From contig NZ_JBDPZC010000028.1 in NCBI RefSeq assembly GCF_039872765.1, positions 1 to 8,322 of the forward strand: 8,322 bases of DNA, written 5' to 3'. The notes beneath the pieces were generated by a model that saw nothing but the letters and a program-made list of their open reading frames with translations, searched no databases and was not told the DNA's origin. Positions within the stretch are counted from its first letter, which is position 1. Each line of letters starts with the position of its first letter. This DNA comes from Roseateles_B flavus (GTDB lineage Bacteria > Pseudomonadota > Gammaproteobacteria > Burkholderiales > Burkholderiaceae_C). Below are positions 1 through 6,200 of the stretch, piece after piece. The position numbers and the translations under genes were made by a program.

Positions 1-288
1 CTGCCGGAGCCCGAGCTGGGCGGGCAGGCCCGCGAGTACGTGGCGCCGCGCAACGAGGTGGAGGCGCAGCTGTGCGAGATCTGGCAGGAGGTGCTGGGTG
101 TCGAGCGGGTGGGGGTCATGGACCACTTCTTCGAGCTGGGCGGGCACTCGCTGCTGGCCATGCAGCTGAGCGCGCGCCTGCGCGCCCAGGGGCTGGAGCT
201 CTCGATCCGCCAGGTCTTCGCCACGCCGACGGTGGCCGGCATGGCCCTGGCGATGCAGGCACCCTCGCTGACCGAGGGCCAGGGCACG
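1..288 (+). other. T1: peptidyl carrier (thiolation) domain of the upstream module
   Basis: Residues ~15-88 form a PCP domain. The phosphopantetheine attachment serine is S50 (bases 148-150) in FFELGGHSLLAMQL, preceded by the helix-1 pattern EAQLCEIWQEVLGV. It carries the residue activated by an A domain that lies just upstream of the window; only the post-A10 linker (LPEPELG) remains. The GGHS form (rather than GGDS) is typical of carriers that feed a C or dual E/C domain, and C1 does follow directly. After S50 this copy differs from T2 and T3 in helix 2/3 (SARLRAQGLELS versus SSRAHERGLALT), so it is the more diverged of the three carriers. Confidence 0.95.
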
Positions 289-3200
289 GTGGTGCCGCCC
301 AACCGGATCCCGGCGGACTGCGAGCGCATCACCCCGGACATGCTGCCGCTGGTGGCGCTGAGCCAGGACGACATCCAGTCCATCGTCGAGCGCGTGCCCG
401 GTGGCACCGCCAACGTCCAGGACATCTACCCCCTGGCGCCGCTGCAGGAAGGCATCCTCTTCCACCATCTGATGGCCCAGGGACACGATGCCTACGTGAC
501 CCCCATGCTGTTCCGCCTCGAGTCCGAGGCCTTGCTGAACGCCGCCCTGGCGGCGACCCAGCAGGTCGTGGACCGGCATGATGTGCTGCGGACCCTGGTG
601 CTGTGGGAACGTCTGCCCAAGCCTGTGCAGGTGGTCTGCCGGCGCGTCGAGCTGAAGCTGGACTATATCGAGACCGACCCCTCGCGCAGTGCTCGCGAGC
701 AGATGCTGGAACTGTGCGCACCGGAACGCCAGTGGCTGGACCTGGGTCAGGCCCCGTTGCTGCGCCTGCGGGCGGCCCGGGAGGCCTCGACCGGCGCGGT
801 CTACCTGCTGGCGCAGATGCACCACCTGATCGACGACGCGACCTCCCTGCAGCTGCTGATGGACGAGATCACCGCCGTCATGAGCGGTCGTCAGGCGGAA
901 GGGGCGGCAGGTGCGTACAGGGACTTCGTCGCCTATGCCCTGTCTCAAGCCGAGCGGGCCGAATCGGACGCGTTCTTCCGCGCCATGCTGAGCGATGTCG
1001 ACACGCCGACCCTGCCGTTCGGGCTGGCGGATGTCCATGGCGATGGATCGGCCGTGCGTGAGGCGCGTCTGGCGCTGGACGACGCCACTGCGGTGACGCT
1101 GCGCCAGAGCGCCCGCGAGCTGGGCATCAGCCCCGCCGCGATCTTCCACGCGGCGTGGGCCCTGGTCATCGGCGCCTGCACCGGACAGCCCGATGTGGTG
1201 TTCGGCACCGTGGTGCTCGGGCGCTTCCAGGGCGGCAGCGAGGCGGCACGCACGCTGGGCATGTTCATCAACACGCTGCCCTTGCGGGTGCGCCTGGACG
1301 GCGTCGATGCTTTGCAGCTGGTGCAGCAGGTCAATCGCTCGATCTTCGAGCTGCTGGCGCACGAGCAGGTGCCGCTGACGCGGGCCCAACGCCACAGCGG
1401 CCTGTCCGCCGACACGCCGCTGTTCAGCACCACCATCAACTACCGCCGGGTCGGCGCCGTGGATGCCCAGGGCCTCCCAGGCGTGGAGACCTTCGGCGGT
1501 CAGGAGCGCACGAACTATCCGCTCAACTTCGCGGTCAATGACGCGGAGACGGCCTACGAGCTGGAAGTGCAGGGCAGCGCTGTGCTCAATGTGGAGGCCG
1601 TGCTGCGCTATGCCGACACCGCGGTCCGGGCCCTGTTGCAGGCCTTGCAGGCCCGCAGCCCGCTGCCGGTGGCGGCGGTGAGCGTGCTGCCCGCCCAGGA
1701 GCAGGCGCTGCTGCAGGGCTTCAACGCCACGACGCGGACCTTCCCGCATGAGGCGCGCATCCACGAGCTCTTCGAGGCACACGCGCAGCAGGCACCGCAA
1801 GCGCTGGCGCTGAGCTTCGAAGGCCGCAGCCTGAGTTACCGCGAGCTGGACGAACAGGCCAACCGCGTGGCGCAGTACCTGGTGCACACCTGCGGGGTGC
1901 AGCGCAACGAGCTGGTGGGCCTGTGCATGGAGCGCTCGTTGGAGATGGTGGTGGGGCTGCTGGGCATCCTCAAGGCCGGTGCGGCCTATGTGCCGCTGGA
2001 CCCGAGCTACCCGGCGCAGCGCCTGGCGCACATGGTGAAGGACTCCGGAGCGCGCAAGGTGCTGATGCAGCAGCGGTTGCTGGGGCAGGTGCCGGTGGAG
2101 GAAGCGCAGGCCGTGTGCCTAGACGCGCCGCAGGTGCAGGCGCAGCTGGCGAGCTGCGCGGCGGTGAGGCCGGAGGTCGTGGGCGCGAATGCGCAGGACC
2201 TGGCCTACGTGATCTACACCTCGGGCTCGACGGGCCTGCCCAAGGCCTCCATGGTCGCCCATGCCGGCCTGTGCAACCTCGCTCTGGCCCAAGGCCAGTC
2301 TCTGCGCGTGGCCCAGGGGTCCAGGGTGCTGCAGTTCGCCTCCCTCTCCTTTGACGGGGCGACCTGGGAGTGGTCCCTGGCCCTGGCCAACGGCGCCCAG
2401 CTGGTGCTTCTGCACCCCGACGATGTGCGATCGCCCCAGCGTCTCGGCACCTTGGTGCGTGAGCAGGGCGTGACCCACGCGGCCCTGCCGCCGGCCCTGC
2501 TGCCGCAGCTGGCCGAGACGGACTGGGCCGGGGTCCACACCCTGGTGGTGGCCGGCGAGGCCTGCCCGCTGCCGCTGGCAAGGAAGTGGGCGAAGGGGCG
2601 CTGCCTGGTCAACTCCTACGGCCCGTCTGAGGCCACGGTGTGCGCCACCGAGGCCTTCTTCGACGCCGATGACGAGGTGCTGACCATTGGCCGGCCGATC
2701 GCCAACGTCAAGGTCTATGTCCTGAGCCGTTCCGGCAGCCTGGCGCCGCTGGGCGTGGCGGGCGAGCTGTGCATTGCGGGCGTGGGCCTGGCGCGGGGCT
2801 ATCTGAACCGCGACGAGCTGACGCAGGAGAAGTTCGTGCCCAACCCCTTCCATGACGAAGGCGATCCGGGCAGCAGCGCACGCATGTACCGCACGGGCGA
2901 CCTCGCGCGTTGGCGCGAGGACGGGGTGCTGGAGTTCCTGGGCCGGCTGGACCACCAGGTGAAGATCCGCGGCTTCCGTATCGAGCTGGGCGAGGTCGAG
3001 GCGGCGCTGGCGGCCTGCGAAGGCGTGCGCGAGGCCGTGGTGCTGGCCCGCGAGCTGCGCGGTGACAAGAAGCTGGTGGCCTACTTCACCGGCGAGGCCG
3101 ACGCGGAGACCCTGCGCGAGGCCTTGAGTCAAGGCCTGCCGGACTACATGGTGCCCTCGGCCTTCATGGCCCTGGAGGCGCTGCCGCTGACGCCCAACGG

Positions 3201-6200
3201 CAAGCTGGACCGCAAGGCCCTGCCGGAGCCCGAACTGGGCGCACAGGGCCGCGAGTACGTGGCGCCGCGCAACGAGATCGAGGCGCAGCTGTGCGAACTC
3301 TGGCAGGAGGTGCTGGGCGTGGCGCAGGTGGGCGTCACCGACCACTTCTTCGAGCTGGGCGGGCATTCGCTGCTGGCGATGCAGCTGAGCTCGCGGGCGC
3401 ATGAGCGGGGCCTGGCGCTGACCATCCGCCAGGTCTTCACGACCCCGACGGTGCAGGGCCTGGCCGCTGCGCTGACCGAGGCCGTGCCGAGTGAGCCTGA
3501 CTTCGTGGTGCCGCCCAACGCCATCCCGGCGGACTGTGAGCACATCACGCCGGAGATGCTGCCCCTGGCCACGCTGAACCAGGAGGAGATTGACGCGATC
3601 GCGGCGCAAGTGCCGGGCGGCATGGCCAACATCCAGGACATCTACCCGCTGGCCCCGCTGCAGGAAGGCATCCTCTTTCATCACCTGGCCACGGGAGACG
3701 GGGCCGATCCGTACGTAATGGCCATGCTGTGGTCCTGCGACAGCGAGGCGACGGTGCGTTCCTTCCTGGAGGCGCTGCGCTTCATGCTGCAGCGGCACGA
3801 CGTGCTGCGCACGGCGGTGCAGTGGAAGTCCCTGCAGCAGCCCATGCAGGTGGTGCTGCGCCGGACGGAGCTGAAGGTGCAGGAGCTGTCCTTCGAGACG
3901 CAGGCCCAGGCGCTGGCGCAGATGCAGGCGCTGTGCGCGCCCGAGCTGCAGCGCATTGACCTGAGCGAGGCGCCGCTGCTGCGTGTCAGCGTGGGCCGGG
4001 CCGGCGATGCTCCGACGTGCTACCTGCTGCTGCAGTTCCACCACCTGATCGGCGATCACGTGGCGATGGAGATCATCGAGCGCGAGGCCGCGGTGTACGC
4101 GGCAGGCCAGGCCCAGCTGCTGCCGGCGCCCATGCCCTACCGCGCCTTCGTGGCACGAGCGCTGCAGCAGCGCGAGCGCAGCGATGCGCAGGCGCACTTC
4201 CGCGCCGAGCTGGCGGACGTGACGGAGCCCACGCTGCCCTTCGGCCTGGCCGATGTGCAGGGCGATGGCGCTGGTGTGGACGAGCGCAGCCAGAAGCTGG
4301 ATGCCACGCTGGCGCAGCGCCTGCGCCGGCAGGCGCGTGAGCGCGGGGTCAGCGCGGCGGTGCTGTTCCATGCGGCCTGGGCCCTGGTGGTCTCGGCCTG
4401 CGCGGGGCGCAGCGACGTCGTGTTCGGCACCGTGCTGACCGGGCGCTCGCAGGACGGCGCGCAGGCGGCGCAGATGCTGGGCATGTTCATCAACACCTTG
4501 CCGCTGCGCTTGCAGCTGCAGGGGCAGGACGCGGAAGCCCTGGTGCGCCAGACGGCCCGCAAGCTGCACGAGCTGATGGACTTCGAGCAGACGCCGCTGG
4601 CACTGGCCCAGCGCTGCAGCGGGGTGGCCAATGGCGTGAGCCTGTTCAGCGCGCTGCTGAATTACCGCCACAGCGAGGCGATGGACGAAGCCGCGCAGCG
4701 CGAGCTGGGCATGCGCATGATCGCCGGCCAGGAGCGCACCAACTATCCCTTCGCTCTGAGCGTGGACGACTTCGGCGACGCCGGCTTCGAGCTCAATATG
4801 CAGACCTGCGCGCCCGTCAGCGCCCAGCGCGTGCTGGGCTATCTGCAGGCGGCGCTGCAGGCGCTGACGCAGGCGCTCGAGGACCGCAGCGCAACGGCCG
4901 TGGCGTCCCTGAGCATCGTGCCTGCCGACGAGCGTCGGCAGCTGATGAGCTGGTCGCAGCCGCCATCCGCTGGCTGGAACCCGGTGCGTGTGCATGAGCT
5001 GTTCGAGGCGCAGGCCCTGCGCACGCCGGACGCTCCAGCCGTGGTCTGCGAAGGCCGCTCGCTGAGCTATGCCGCGCTGAACGAGCAGGCCAACCGGCTG
5101 GCGCATCACTTGCGCGAGCAGTACCAGGTGGGACCGAATCGACGGGTCGGCCTGTTCATCGACCGCTCGCTGGAGATGATGGTGGGCGTGCTGGGCATCC
5201 TGAAGGCCGGCGGTGCCTATGTGCCGCTGGACCCCAACTACCCTGAGGATCGCCTGGCCCACATGGTGCAAGACTCCGCCATCGAGCAGGTGCTGACCCG
5301 CCAGTCGCTGCGGGCCGTCATGCCCGCTGGCATCAGCCAGGTGATCTGCCTGGACGACGCCGGGCTGCAGGACGCCCTGAAGGCACAGGCAACGCACAAC
5401 CCGGTGGTGGAGGCCGCCGACGTCAGCGACCTGGTCTACGTGATCTACACCTCGGGCTCCACGGGCAAGCCCAAGGGCGTGATGGTGCCGCATCGCGGGG
5501 TTTCCAACCTGGTGCAGGACCTGATCGAGCGCTATGCGCTGAGTCCGCAAGACCGGGTGCTGCAGTTCGCACCGGTGAGCTTCGACATGTCGGTCGAGGA
5601 GATCTTCACCGCCCTGGCCTGCGGTGCGGCGCTGGTGGTGCGCAATGACCAATGGATCGCTTCCGCACGGAGCTTCTGGCAGCACTGCGTGGACCACGGC
5701 GTGACGGTGCTGAACCTGCCCACACCCTTCTGGGCCGAGTTGGCGCATGAGGTCCAGGTGCCCGTGCCGTCGCAGATCCGGCACATCTCCATCGGTGGCG
5801 ACATGGTCACCGAGGCCGGCCTGCGCGACTGGTTCGCACGCGAGGGCACGCTGCCGCGGCTGATGAACGCCTATGGTCCGACGGAATGCTCCGTCAATGC
5901 CACCATGGCGGTGCTGGAGCGCGGCAGCCCGGTGAGCATCGGCCGGCCCATCGCCAATACCAGCGCCCTGGTGCTGGATGAACGCGGTGGCCTGGTGCCG
6001 GTCGGCGTGCCGGGTGAGCTCTACCTGGGCGGTATCGGCCTGGCGGAGGGCTACCTGAACCGCGCAGACCTGACGGCCGAGCGCTTTGTCGTGAATCCGT
6101 ACTTTGACGCGAGCCGCAGCTGCAGCAGCGCCTTGCTCTACAAGACCGGTGACCTGGTCCGATGGAGCCAGGACGGCAGGCTCGAGTTCCTGGGCCGGCT

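Noticed and set aside
72..581. Short plus-strand frames out of register with the NRPS (e.g. 72-581, 603-1061, 1923-2354)
   Set aside because: Their Ala/Gly/Arg/Pro-rich translations are typical out-of-frame shadows in high-GC DNA, and they overlap intact T, C and A domains.
814..840. Inactive C1 because HHxxxDG reads HHLIDDA
   Set aside because: The catalytic second His and the Asp are present; the final Gly is variable in E/C domains (C2 and C3 have His there).
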